A DNA stretch of 64,000 nucleotides, from the NCBI RefSeq assembly GCF_905171775.1, contig NC_053499.1, positions 79,762,315-79,826,314 of the forward strand, written 5' to 3'. Below, in pieces: positions 9,809-19,268 of this stretch. A program made the position numbers and the translations under genes. The first letter of the stretch is position 1. Each line of letters starts with the position of its first letter. The notes beneath the pieces were generated by a model. It made no database searches and was not told the DNA's origin. It was given only the letters and a program-made list of their open reading frames with translations. The stretch is from Rana temporaria. Taxonomy: Eukaryota; Chordata; Amphibia; Anura; Ranidae.

Positions 9809-12712
9809 AAATAAACAAAAAAAAAAATACTGCGCTATCTCATAGAGGTTAATAATAAAGCCGCTAACACAGCAAAAGAGATCAAGAGTTGCTAGTAAAA
9901 CATATGTGGAAAAAGTGTAGCGCTAACAGTGAATCAATTGTGATAAAACAATCTAAATTATATCGTGCAACACCACATGTGAACTAATGGTATCGGTGAT
10001 AATTAAAGTCCATAAATCCTTGACTGGATAAATGAATTGAATCCAACTATGTTGAAAGACGTTCAATAACTGGATAAATAAACAAAATCCAACTGTGAGA
10101 AGTGAGAAGTCCACCACCACTTATGACAAGTGGCTTACCGGATGGATTGGACCCAGAAAGGCATATACCTACTAGGCCAATCAAGCTTTGTTAAAGATGA
10201 TACACTGAAGAGGGTACACCATACACATCTTGCGATTCGGTATTATTGAAAAAGAGACCTCAGGCAGACAATTCAGGAATGGTTCCCAGCAAGCAGCGAT
10301 ATTCAACAGATCACAAGGATGGCATATCGATTATTCAACCGATGAGTATGTAAAAAAAAAGTGGGGCGCACATAGCATAATTCCGTAAAAATCAATATTT
10401 ATTTTAAAAAGAGACTAACTCATATTTTGCAATGATAAACCGAGCTCATAAAATTAGGGTAGCAGGAACAACAGCAGTCCATCCCGACATGTTTCGTTAC
10501 AATAAGAACTTCATCTGGGGTGCTGTCATCTTGCTACACCTACCCTTAAATACATCAGAAGACCCTCATGTTCACATCATGGCTCCAATAGGAAGCTGGT
10601 AGTAATTACACACCACTTCCTGGTTAGTGAAAAAAATGGAGACTGTGGCGTATTGGTCAAGCCTCACTTTCAATACCGGAAGTGTGTCAGTGAGGGAAAA
10701 ATAAATAAATAATAAACAAACCAAAAAATGAATCAGATTTGCCAAAAGCTAGAGCAGTAAATCAATAGGGCTTAAGTCGCTGCTGGCTTCAGCCAGTAAA
10801 AAACAATATGCCATTATATTAAGCTATCATGATAAAGTCCCCTGTGTTCTGCGCTGCTGACACGCGTCGCAACACTTCACAAGATCCAGAAACCAAGCCT
10901 CATTCCCATATCAGGGAAACAGCTAGGAGTTCCAAAATCCTCATTGGTGGATTGCGGTCACATGATTGCACCACCAAACACATGGTCTAGAAACCAAGCC
11001 TCATTCTCATATCAGGGGAACAGCTGAGCGCTCCAGGTCCTCATTGGTGGATTGCGGTCACATGATCGCACCACCAAGCCTCAATATGAGGCATATCAGT
11101 ACACTTCCAAAGGGATCTAGGAAACATTAACCCTGTGCGACGGTATAAACCCTAATATACAATGGGGAGACATAAAGAAAAAGGATTAGTTGGGCATATA
11201 GGCACCTACATCTCAATGAAGATATCCAAAGATTAAGGAAGCTTTAAAAAATGGGAAAGATGTGCCTGTCCAGTCTCAAAAGACATATATTGGCATATCA
11301 TATCATGAATAATAAATGTGACATAAAAACTAATTACCATAAAACCTATTTAAAAACACAATAAAATTTGCCATTGAAAGGGAAAAATTAAATCAATGGC
11401 TAAAATATCTAGATAAACCCCATATAATGAGTTATAATTGCTTGAACAGGCATCTGAAAAATTGAAAGGGGTAGGGGACGTATATTCCTGATAGAGCCAT
11501 GATTGAACACGGGTTTACAAGAACACAAACCCATCATCAGAAATTAATGTATATCATAAAATCGTCAGACAAAAGAAAACAGAAAAAGAAAAAATTAAAA
11601 AATTAACTTTACCCACTAATAGGATATTGGGAGATTGGTGGAATCAACCAACTATTAGGACTGGTTAATGAATGCATTAATATCCCACTCTACATTCATA
11701 CCCTGAGGAGAGTGGGATTGCAATTCATATATCCAGTAGGTTTCGAGTCTGGACACTCCTCTGGTTTTGGCTCCTCCTCGCCAAGGTGGGATATACCTGT
11801 CAATGATCAGGAATTGTGACCCCCTAGGATCCCGACTGTGACAAGATCTATAATGTCTTGGTACAGTGTGCTTCGTGTCACCCCCTATGATCTTGGTTAT
11901 ATGTTCACCTACCTGCACGGAAAACGCACGCGTCGTGCGACCCACATACTGCTTCCTGCATGAGTTTTATGTCCTCCACTGAGATTGTACTGGCAGGCCG
12001 TACACTTTTTACATGGGAAGTATCCCTCCATGTTCTAAAAGAAGGTTGAGCGTACCGGAGGATCTACAATATTTGGAGTATACTGTTCCTCAAGGAAGGT
12101 GCGCCTTTAAAAACGATCCTAGCCTGTTCAGGCAAAACTTGTCCGAGTACTTTATCCTTTCTAAGCACGTTCCAATGGCGATTGAAGATAGTTTTCAGAT
12201 CTCTATGTTGGTTGGAGTAAGATGTGAGCATAGAATATCGAAAAGAGTTATCACTATCTCGTGGAGGTCTATCAGCCAAGAGGCATCCTCGATCAATCTG
12301 CTCTACATTTAACATCTCCAAGTTCACAGAGGATTCATTATATCCTTTATCAAGAAATCTCTGTTTAAGCAGAGAGGCCTGAGACAGATATGTGTCAGTA
12401 TCACTACAATTCCTCCGTAAGCGTAAGAACTGACTTCGGGGCACTGATTTAAGCCATGACTTATGATGGCAGCTATCCATAGGGATAAAGCTGTTACGGT
12501 CCGTGGCTTTAAAATGGGTTTGAAACTTAAATTGCCTGGATTCCAACCCAATCTCGAGATCGAGAAAGTTAATCTTAGTGGTACTACATTCAAATGAAAG
12601 AGAGATACCTCGATTATTCTCATTCAATATGGAAAATAAATCCTTAAGTGATTTGGGAGACCCGTCCCATAGGAGGAGGATGTCGTCTATATACCTGGCC
12701 CAAAGGACCAGG
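9809..12712 (-). mobile_element. Penelope-like element, antisense copy (5'-truncated)
   Basis: Read on the - strand, this copy starts inside the RT palm (just after the catalytic strand region), continues through the RT C-terminus and a partial GIY-YIG endonuclease to a stop near 11655, and ends in a 1.8-kb 3' region (9809-11650). The 3' region contains the motif gatgaagttcttattg followed by acgaaacatgtc, the 'DNA-bulge' type signature often seen at Penelope termini in vertebrates. The 3' end has an A-rich run next to the Harbinger transposase. A head-to-head junction with the sense copy lies at about 12712. Confidence 0.75.
11655..12700 (-). pseudogene. Penelope RT C-terminus and truncated GIY-YIG domain
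   Basis: The segment 12064-12627 encodes the RT thumb region (SFECSTTKINFLDLEIGL through ARIVFKGAPSLRNS). It is nearly identical to the sense copy at 13900-14430. The endonuclease segment, 11655-11945, begins GRTTRAFSVQVGEH and ends FINQS. Compared with the sense copy, about 90 bp covering the GIY-YIG N-terminus (including the CPCGKQYVG region) is replaced by a short filler near 11955. The RT is split from the endonuclease by a frameshift near 12064. Confidence 0.75.
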
Positions 12713-12721
12713 TATATAGAA
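12689..12721. repeat. palindromic head-to-head junction of the Penelope copies
   Basis: The motif ctatatacctgg (12686-12697) is mirrored by ccaggtatatag (about 12709-12720). The antisense copy matches the sense copy through ggaccagg and then switches to sequence at the truncated 5' start of the sense copy. The short palindrome spans the breakpoint. Confidence 0.65.
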
Positions 12722-12729
12722 GTTAACCT

Positions 12730-13818
12730 CTAATGAGCTGCTGGTCTTGGACAAAGGTTTGAAATTCGCTCCCCCTAGTAAATTCAACAAATTCAACAAT
12801 TCATATAGACGTGCAAAAGTTTGTGCGTAAAATCAACATCCAAAGATACTTTTTGACTAATACCTCACCCCCTGCAAAGAGGGCAGCTACATCAGGAACA
12901 GTTCATACTAGATTGTCCAATCCATCGTTGTTCAATCCATCTGTTGCAGTAGCCCCTGCAGTAAGCATTTTTAAGGATCTGGTCCTCCAAGACCTGGCAT
13001 CATTACCTATCAAAAAACACTATTATAATCCCCTACCCAAAGAAGGCTTTCAATCCCTTTGTGATTAGAAAGACCTTGTTGTCCGTCCAGCGGACAAGGG
13101 TGGTGGAATTGTGGTCATGGACAAATCTAAATATGTCGCTGAAATGTTGAGAATCTTGTCAGATCATGATACTTATCAGGAATTACAGAACAATCCCACT
13201 AATAGGTTTAAAAAAGAACTTGTTGGCCTAGTAACAAAAGGGTTTCAGTCTCGTATTCTAAATAAGAAAGAACGAGCCTATTTGATACCAACTGCCCCCA
13301 GAATCCCGACGATCTATCATTTACCCAAAATCCACAAAGATCCTATACACCCTCCCGGAAGGCCCTTTGTGAGCGCCATTGATTCTATTACCTCTCGCAT
13401 TGGCCGCTATATTAACTTTTTTCTACAACCATTAGTCAAAACAACCCCATCCTACCTGAAGGACACTACCTCTACTATTAAATTATTAGAGAGTACAGAA
13501 ATACTTGGTGATTATTTATTAGCTACTGCAGGCGTAGCTTCTTTATATACATGCATTCCCCAGGATTTGGGAATAGAAGCAGTCACTCTATTTTTGGATC
13601 GGGACCATTCCTTAGTCAATGAACAACGCAGTTTTATCATTGAACTACTAAAATTCGCCACTACCCACAATTACTTCTGGTTTGACCAGAAGTTCTTTTT
13701 ACAAAAACGTGGAGTGGCGATGGGCGCCAAGTTCGCCCCGAGCTTGGCCAATTTATTTATGGCCAAGTGGGCCATTCGGAGCCGAATCCTTCCCTGGTCC
13801 TTTGGGCCAGGTATATAG
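12730..13818 (+). pseudogene. Penelope reverse transcriptase N-terminal and palm region
   Basis: The N-terminal domain (MQKFVRKINIQRYF from 12811) is followed by an in-frame stop at 13066-13068, and the frame then continues. Family motifs visible are RPADKGGGIVV (13084-13115), IYHLPKIHK (13309-13335), and the palm strand ATAGVASLYTCIP at 13522-13560. In that strand the expected catalytic aspartate (DVxSLYT) is glycine (GGC at 13531-13533). The fingers motif KRGVAMGAKFAPSLANL is at about 13708-13755. A frameshift follows near 13770. Inactive as read: stop, missing Asp and frameshift. Confidence 0.8.
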
Positions 13819-14511
13819 ATGACATCCTCCTCCTATGGGACGGGTCTCCCGAATCACTTAAGAATTTATTTTCCATATTGAATGAGAATAAATCGAGGTA
13901 TCTCTCTTTCATTTGAATGTAGTACCACTAAGATTAACTTTCTCGATCTCGAGATTGGGTTGGAATCCAGGCAATTTAAGTTTCATACCCATTTTAAAGC
14001 CACGGACCGCAACAGCTTTATCCCTATGGATAGCTGCCCTCAAAAGTCATGGCTTAAATCAGTGCCCCGGAGTCAGTTCTTGCGCTTACAGAGGAATTGT
14101 AGTGATATTGACACATATCTGTCTCAGGCCTCTCTGCTTAAACAGAGATTTCTTGATAAAGGATATGATGAATCCTCTGTGAACTTAGAGATGTTAAATG
14201 TAGAGCAGATTGATCGAGGATGCCTCTTGGCTGATAGACCTCCACGAGATAGCGATGACTCTTTTCGATATTCTTTGCTCACATCTTACTCCAACCAACA
14301 TAGAGATCTGAAAACTATTTTCAATCGCCATTGGAACGTGCTTAGAAAGGATAAAATACTCGGACAAGTTTTTCCTGAACAGGCTAGGATCGTTTTTAAA
14401 GGCGCACCTTCCTTGAGGAACAGTATCGCTCCAAATATTGTAGATCCTCCGGTACGCTCAACCTTCTTTCAGAACATGGAGGGATACTTCCCATGTAAAA
14501 AGTGTACGGCC
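13819..14511 (+). pseudogene. Penelope RT catalytic YIDD to thumb
   Basis: Directly after the frameshift the region encodes the second catalytic motif of Penelope RTs (YIDD, codons near 13814-13826). The thumb domain follows from 13910 (ECSTTKINFLDLEIGL to LRNS). A Cys pair, FPCKKC, near 14490 precedes the endonuclease domain. The reading frame is broken at 14511 by the retroposed insert, which adds its own stops. Confidence 0.7.
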
Positions 14512-14709
14512 ACTGTGTTAATTTTGTTATTGACAATAATGGCTTTTGTACTTTTCTTGTGCCTATGTTCTAGCATGTGTGTGGTACTAGTATCCATGCG
14601 ATGATGTTCTGTATATTTTCATGTATGCTGACCTGTACTCATGTATCTGACTTTCCTTTGTTATTTTTTGGCACAATAAACTATTTTTCTGATTTAAAAA
14701 AAAAAAAAA
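14512..14709 (+). mobile_element. retroposed mRNA 3'UTR fragment (processed retrocopy)
   Basis: About 185 bp of non-repetitive sequence ends with the polyadenylation signal AATAAA (14675-14680). A pure A run (14696 on) follows about 15 nt later. The insert is flanked by a 15-nt duplication, aaaaagtgtacggcc, at 14497-14511 and 14710-14724. The antisense Penelope copy carries the uninterrupted site at 11996-12015, an in-window empty-site control. All hallmarks fit L1-mediated retroposition of the 3' end of a polyadenylated transcript. I do not recognise the source gene. Confidence 0.8.
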
Positions 14710-14740
14710 AAAAAGTGTACGGCCTGCCAGTACAATCTCA

Positions 14741-15151
14741 GTGGAGGACCTGGAATTTCAATCCAGGGTGACAAATCAGAGTTATCCGATCAAACATTTT
14801 TGTACGTGCGCTACGACACACGTTGTCTACCTGATCACCTGCCCATGCGGGAAGCAGTATGTGGGTCGCACGACGCGTGCGTTTTCCGTGCAGGTAGGTG
14901 AACATATACCCAAGATCATAGGGGGTGACACGAAGCACACTGTACCAAGACATTATAGATCTTGTCACAGTCGGAATCCTAGGGGGTCACAATTCCTGAT
15001 CATTGACAGGTATATCCCACCTTGGCGAGGAGGAGCCAAAACCAGAGGAGTGTCCAGACTCGAAACCTACTGGATATATGAATTGCAATCCCACTCTCCT
15101 CAGGGTATGAATGTAGAGTGGGATATTAATGCATTCATTAACCAGTCCTAA
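14741..15151 (+). pseudogene. Penelope GIY-YIG endonuclease domain
   Basis: Separated from the RT only by the retroposed insert, this frame encodes a zinc-binding-like CTCATTHVVYLITCPC segment containing the VVYLI...QYVGRTTR pattern. That pattern corresponds to the GIY-YIG core of Penelope endonucleases. The catalytic-type Arg and Glu follow (RTTRAF, and E in RLETYWIYEL). It ends at a stop near 15149. This domain is intact as a reading frame and is the best-preserved part of the element. Confidence 0.8.
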
Positions 15152-15173
15152 TAGTTGGTTGATTCCACCTATC

Positions 15174-15907
15174 TGTCACATACCTTGAGGATGAGCCAGA
15201 CGTGCAGGAAGTGGCAGCCGTTACTCCTCTGATCCCGGAACCCCTGGTAGAGTAGACAGGGGGAACGGGAATGCAGAGTCGCACAAGCGCCAGGGATGAC
15301 GCTGATGCAGGGGCTGGATGGAGCTTCTGCGGAGTCTGAAGAAGTCTCTGGAGGACAGGTGCAGGCAGGTAGGTAGCCGCCAGAAAGCTGCGGCACAGGA
15401 ACAGCAGGTACAGCCGGAAGATGCGGTGTTCAGAAGGTCTGGCAACAACAGGTCCCAGAAGACAGCACCGAGTCCCAGAAGACAGAGAAGCAGGACCAGC
15501 CGGTCTGGCACAGGAGAGGCCAAGGTGGTAGGAAGGTCGTCTAGCCGGGTCGGCAACAGGCGGACAGCGGGGTACCAAGGATCAGGCAGAGGGATGGTCA
15601 GAGCAAGCCGAGGTCAGGGCAGGCAGAAGACAGGAACAACGGGGACAAGCCGGGTCTCAGGAACTGGATCAAGCAGGGGTGATAGGCACAGGTACAGGTA
15701 CAGGTACAGGTAGTCTCAGGGGAACGCTGTAGACCGGACAGCAAGAGGCCAGGATCTCAGGACACATTAAATACCCCGTTTTGGCGCCAAATTGGCACCT
15801 GCCTGCGCCCGCCGCGGTACCGTGGATGCGCGCGCCCGTGCGCCGTTGCCGCGATTGCGCGCCGATGCCCCGCTGGCGCCATCTGGTGGCTGAGATAGAT
15901 CGTGACA
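15174..15907 (-). repeat. 3' LTR of the chromodomain Gypsy element
   Basis: Read on the - strand, the LTR begins TGTCACGATC (15907) and ends GTATGTGACA (15174), so its ends form the inverted repeat TGTCAC/GTGACA. A purine-rich tract (tttggaggggggcaa) lies just upstream, as expected for a polypurine tract. Length is about 734 bp. A short caggta hexanucleotide repeat sits at 15688-15712. Confidence 0.75.
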
Positions 15908-16100
15908 TTGCCCCCCTCCAAAGGGCAGCCTCCGGATGCCCAACCGAGACATCTCCAGAGGATGAGAGTCCTTGAAGGATTGTATTAGTCTTTCGGCATG
16001 TATGTTGTCCTCCGGCTCCCATGAATTTTCCTCTGGCCCATACCCCCTCCATTTAACAAATAATTGGATTTGGTTGCGTCTTTTCCTGCAGTCCAGGATA
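15908..16100 (-). pseudogene. Gypsy chromodomain tail of integrase
   Basis: After the frameshift at about 16100 the other frame encodes a canonical chromodomain. It has an ILDCRKRRNQIQLFVKWRGY core with the aromatic/tryptophan pattern VKWRGY, then SWEPEDNI and a C-terminal helix (RLIQSFKD). Chromodomains of this kind steer chromovirus integration towards particular histone marks. The frame runs on into the LTR and stops near 15767. Confidence 0.8.
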
Positions 16101-16102
16101 GA

Positions 16103-17738
16103 TTATCCCTCGTATTCCTCCTCGCCATTGACTAATACTGGTTCTGGTGGACCAGTATCTCGTTCAGGGAAGGGGTTAGGAACATCAGGTTTGAGCAAGG
16201 CAACATGGAAGACCGGATGGATACGGAAAGTCCCAGGTAAGTCAAGTTCATAGGCTACCTCATTTATCTTCCTCTTAACAGCAAAGGGGCCCACGAACTT
16301 AGGGCCTAATTTTTTCATGGGGCATGCAAGTCTTAAATTTACAGTGGACAGGTAAACTTTGGTTCCGGGCTTCAGGTTGAGTTCTCCCCTTCTTCTCTTG
16401 TCAAAGATCTCCTTATTGCGTTCCTGTGTTTTAGTCATTGTTTCCTGCAGGATCCTGTTATTTGAGTTAAAGAAATCCAGGGTCTCTTGGACGGCGGGTA
16501 CCGTACTTTCTGGAACAGAATTGGACAGGAACAGTGGGTGGAACCCGTAGTTGGCGTAGAAAGGAGACTGTTTGGTGGCAGAGTGGATGGAATTATTATA
16601 AGCGAACTCCGCCAGGGGCAGCAGGGACACCCAATCCTCTTGAGAAAAGGAGGAGAAGCAGCAGAGATACTGCTCAAGAGTCTGATTCGTTCTCTCCGTC
16701 TGCCCATTTGACTGTGGGTGGTATGCTGAAGAAAAAGACAGGCCGATCTCGATACTACTGCAGAGTGCCCTCCAGAACCTCGAGGTGAACTGTACCCCAC
16801 GATCGGACACGATGTCCGCCGGAATGCCGTGGAGCCTGACAATTTCTCTGATGAAAACTTTAGCCGTTTCCGGGCCAGAGGGTGTGCCTTTCAAGGGAAC
16901 AAAGTGTGCCATCTTTGATAGCCTGTCCACTACCACAAAGATAGTGGTGAAGCCCTCTGACGGAGGAAGTTCCACAATGAAATCCATGGAGATTCTTCTC
17001 CATGGTCTCTCTGGTACGGGTAAAGGTTTAAGGAGTCCCCAGGCTCTGAGCTTACTACCCTTGTTTCGAATGCACGTGGTGCACGATTCCACATAGTCCT
17101 TGCAGTCCTTCAAAAGTTGGGGCCACCAAAAGGTGCGTTCCAGAAGTTCAGAGGTCTTTTGTACACCGAAGTGCCCCGCCAGCTTGTGATCATGACAAGA
17201 GCCCAAAACATTCATCCGTAGCCCTTCAGGCACGAAGATCTTATCCTGATGCCATAGCAACCCGTCCCTGGATTGTAGGTCCAGATTAGATGAAGAAGAA
17301 ATGTCAGCAGAAGCTTGCCTGATTCGGGGTAATAAGTCCCTTTGCAATAACAAAAAGTTCCCTGACGACAGGATAGTATCCGAGGGACTGAGGGACTCCA
17401 AACTGGCGTACATGCGGGAAAGAGCGTCCGGCTTGATATTTTTTGACCCTGGCCTGTACGTGATGTGGAATGCAAATCTCGTAAGAAAAAGTGCCCACCT
17501 GGCCTGGCGTGGTTTAAGTCTCTTGGCCACCTTCAAGTACTCAAGATTCTTGTGGTCCGTATAAATCAAAATTGGCTGCGCTGCGCCCTCCAGGAGGTAC
17601 CGCCACTCCTCCAGAGCGGCTTTTATTGCCAACAGCTCTCGGTCCCCAACATCATAGTTTTTCTCTGCGTCAGATAACTTACGGGAAAAGTACGCAACGG
17701 GATGTAACAGAGCCTTGGGGCCCTGCCTTTGAGAGAGG
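16103..17738 (-). pseudogene. Gypsy pol: RNase H and integrase
   Basis: The open frame of about 545 residues starts in the RNase H domain (PVAYFSRKLSDAEKNY, then LIYTDHKNLEYL and the LSRMYAS end). It continues with an integrase: zinc finger H...H...C..C (CTTCIRNKG), then core motifs MDFIVELPPS (D), VSDRGVQFTS (D) and YHPQSNGQTERTNQ (E). The C-terminal segment ends at EEEYEG with a stop at about 16103 caused by a small frameshift. Everything visible of the integrase core is intact, but RT and the upstream genes are missing, so the fragment cannot move by itself. The first residues before LSQRQG belong to flanking Harbinger sequence. Confidence 0.85.
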
Positions 17739-17990
17739 CGCACGTACATGCGTAAATCGGCGTATCTCCCTCATTTGCATATTTAAATAGGAAATCAATG
17801 TGAGAGCAGGATGCGCTGAGCGTAAATATGCGCCCAAGATACGCCGGCGTAGGAAAGTTGCGTCGGTCGGAGGAAGCCTATTTTCAGGCGTATCTTGTTC
17901 TGTGGGTACGGAACATATATGCGCCGGCGCATATTTACACCTACGTCGCGTATCTGGAGATACGACGGCCTAACTCTCTCTGAATCTAGC
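17739..17990. mobile_element. right terminal segment of the PIF/Harbinger element
   Basis: GC-rich sequence with tacgccggcg-type subterminal motifs, ending in ctctctgaatctagc, the inverted match of the left end at 5983. It contains no coding sequence. Confidence 0.7.
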
Positions 17991-18439
17991 TAATACACTC
18001 CATTTCTACTTAGACAATAGAGGGCTTCAACTTTGAGATGGTCATTATACGACATACTAATTCTCATCACCGTTCTCTGTCCGCCCCCTTGATACCAACA
18101 TTGTCTACTGTGAAGTCGTCTCCAGAATTCTACCACTACATTCTTACATTTCTTACTCTTACCTCCCAAATCCCCCCTTTACCTCAACCTTTTCCTTCTT
18201 ACCCAACTCCTCCGCTTTGCTTTACTTTTCTCTATTCTTTTTTTCCTCCATTCTGTTTTCACTTTTCTGGTTTACACCACAAACACTTTATGATTACTTG
18301 GATATGAGTATATGTTTCTCAATATTTTCCTTGCCTTATTATGCTACTGGTTATCACCACTGAGCTTCCCTTTTGATGCACATGCCAATTGTGCTTACTA
18401 CTCTGCATGTACTATCCATGTTTGTAAACAAAAATGAAA

Positions 18440-18610
18440 ACTCCAGATGATGAGATCTGGGGGGGGTGAATAAGGTGAACAATCTCCCCCTATTCTTCTC
18501 CTCTTCTCTCTTCCTTCCTCCAGTAAGAATAAAGAAGAACGGGGGGACAAACAAACGGGAGCCACTGTACTTCAGCACAGCAGGGAGCAGTCAAGAATAA
18601 AGCTGGGGCT
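18440..18610. other. flank between L1-1 tail and L1-3
   Basis: About 155 bp of unassigned sequence with a C/T-rich stretch. It ends in aataaagctggggct (18596-18610), the left copy of the L1-3 target duplication (right copy 33783-33797, one mismatch). It may be part of the antisense L1-4 spacer that continues at 33798, but I cannot prove this. Confidence 0.5.
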
Positions 18611-18904
18611 GGGGGGCGTGGCCGGACCTGACTGAGAGATGGACGCTTGAGCTCTGAGCTCCTGCCACCTCGGAATGAATTTAGATAATTTGCGGAGATT
18701 TCTGGCCCAAATCTCTCTCACAACAATGGGTACTGCCTCCAGACAATGATCGGCATCCCGTTCCCGTCTGCCAAGGGAGCAGAACAGCGCTTTGAGCCAA
18801 CACATCCGGAGATGTTTTGCGCTATTCGAGGAAATATGGCGGCTTCCCGCCAGGGATCCTCTCAGGGGAACCTGCAAGCATTGTCCACAATACCACCTGA
18901 GATA
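18611..18904 (+). other. L1-3 5' leader and truncated ORF1 start
   Basis: The G-rich start resembles the L1-2 start. A possible ORF1 initiator ATGGGTACTGCCTCC at 18734 is followed after seven codons by TGA. The sequence continues after the L1-2 insertion at 25312. Confidence 0.55.
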
Positions 18905-19260
18905 TTTTTTTTTTTCAAATAACAATTTTATTAGACACAGGGTAACCCCCGAGTCACAGAGGAGACAATACAAAAAGAAAACTTCAGAACATTAGCAAAA
19001 ACAGTGCATATGATATTGCAGCACATTACAAGGCAGATATCAGGGGGGAGCTTGGCGGCTCCCGACGTAAGCGGCTAAACCACCAGCACATTCTGCCGGA
19101 AGTCGAATCATAGCACACAAAAAAAAACTCTTGAAGAATAGAGACAAAAAACAAATAAAAGGAAGGGATCAGAAGGGAAATGAAGAAAGAACAGGAAGGG
19201 GGACTGCAGACGCAGGGAGGTAGGGAGAGAGAAGGCGGGAAGGGGTAAGGGGAGGCTCGA
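18905..19260 (-). other. L1-2 3'UTR and poly(A) end
   Basis: About 350 bp of non-coding sequence follows the ORF2 stop. It ends with AATAAA and a run of A residues on the - strand (T residues at 18906-18916 on +). The + strand equivalent is purine-rich (19160-19260). Confidence 0.7.
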
Positions 19261-19268
19261 CCCGTGGC

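Larger units (their letters stand above)
12713..15170 (+). mobile_element. Penelope-like element, sense copy (nearly full coding region)
   Basis: The copy runs from the N-terminal linker (VLDKGLKFAPP near 12750) through RT and GIY-YIG to the stop near 15149. It is then cut at about 15168 by a Gypsy LTR, so its 3' non-coding region is missing. It shares about 97% identity by eye with the antisense copy over the shared part. A retroposed poly(A) sequence interrupts it at 14512-14709. Confidence 0.8.
15174..17738 (-). mobile_element. Ty3/Gypsy chromovirus fragment (3' half with one LTR)
   Basis: Antisense 3' part of a chromodomain Gypsy element: RNase H, integrase, chromodomain, polypurine tract and 3' LTR. 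The 5' break is at about 17738, where Harbinger sequence resumes. Gag, protease, most of RT and the 5' LTR are therefore missing, and no TSD pair can be tested. Confidence 0.85.
5983..17990. mobile_element. PIF/Harbinger element with Myb-like gene and transposase, heavily invaded
   Basis: Both ends read TAGCTAGATTCAG inward (5981-5993, and the reverse complement at 17980-17992), followed by GC-rich subterminal sequence rich in tacgccggcg-type motifs. Inside are both genes expected of an autonomous Harbinger: a Myb/SANT-like protein on the + strand and a HARBI1-type transposase on the - strand. The element is 12 kb only because of later insertions: an AT-rich array (7296-8235), two Penelope copies (about 9809-15170) and a Gypsy fragment (15174-17738). 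The 5' part of the transposase is lost. It sits in the 3'UTR of L1-1. The exact TSD is ambiguous because of TA-rich flanks. Confidence 0.75.
200..18440 (+). mobile_element. L1-1: 5'-truncated L1-type LINE, split by two insertions
   Basis: This non-LTR retrotransposon copy lies in three pieces: about 200-744, 3534-5982 and 17993-18440. The first piece encodes the linker between endonuclease and reverse transcriptase. The second encodes reverse transcriptase and the C-terminal region. The third is an AT- and C-rich 3'UTR that ends in an A-rich stretch near 18440. The endonuclease is missing, as expected for 5' truncation during target-primed reverse transcription. An hAT-like element separates pieces one and two, with an 8-bp TSD. 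A PIF/Harbinger element separates pieces two and three. Assigning 17993-18440 to this copy is inference from position and the A-rich end. Confidence 0.75.

Noticed and set aside
15318..16052. ORFs of 131, 146 and 127 residues in the Gypsy LTR region
   Set aside because: They lie within the LTR in random frames and have no domain; the only coding sequence there is the chromodomain frame.
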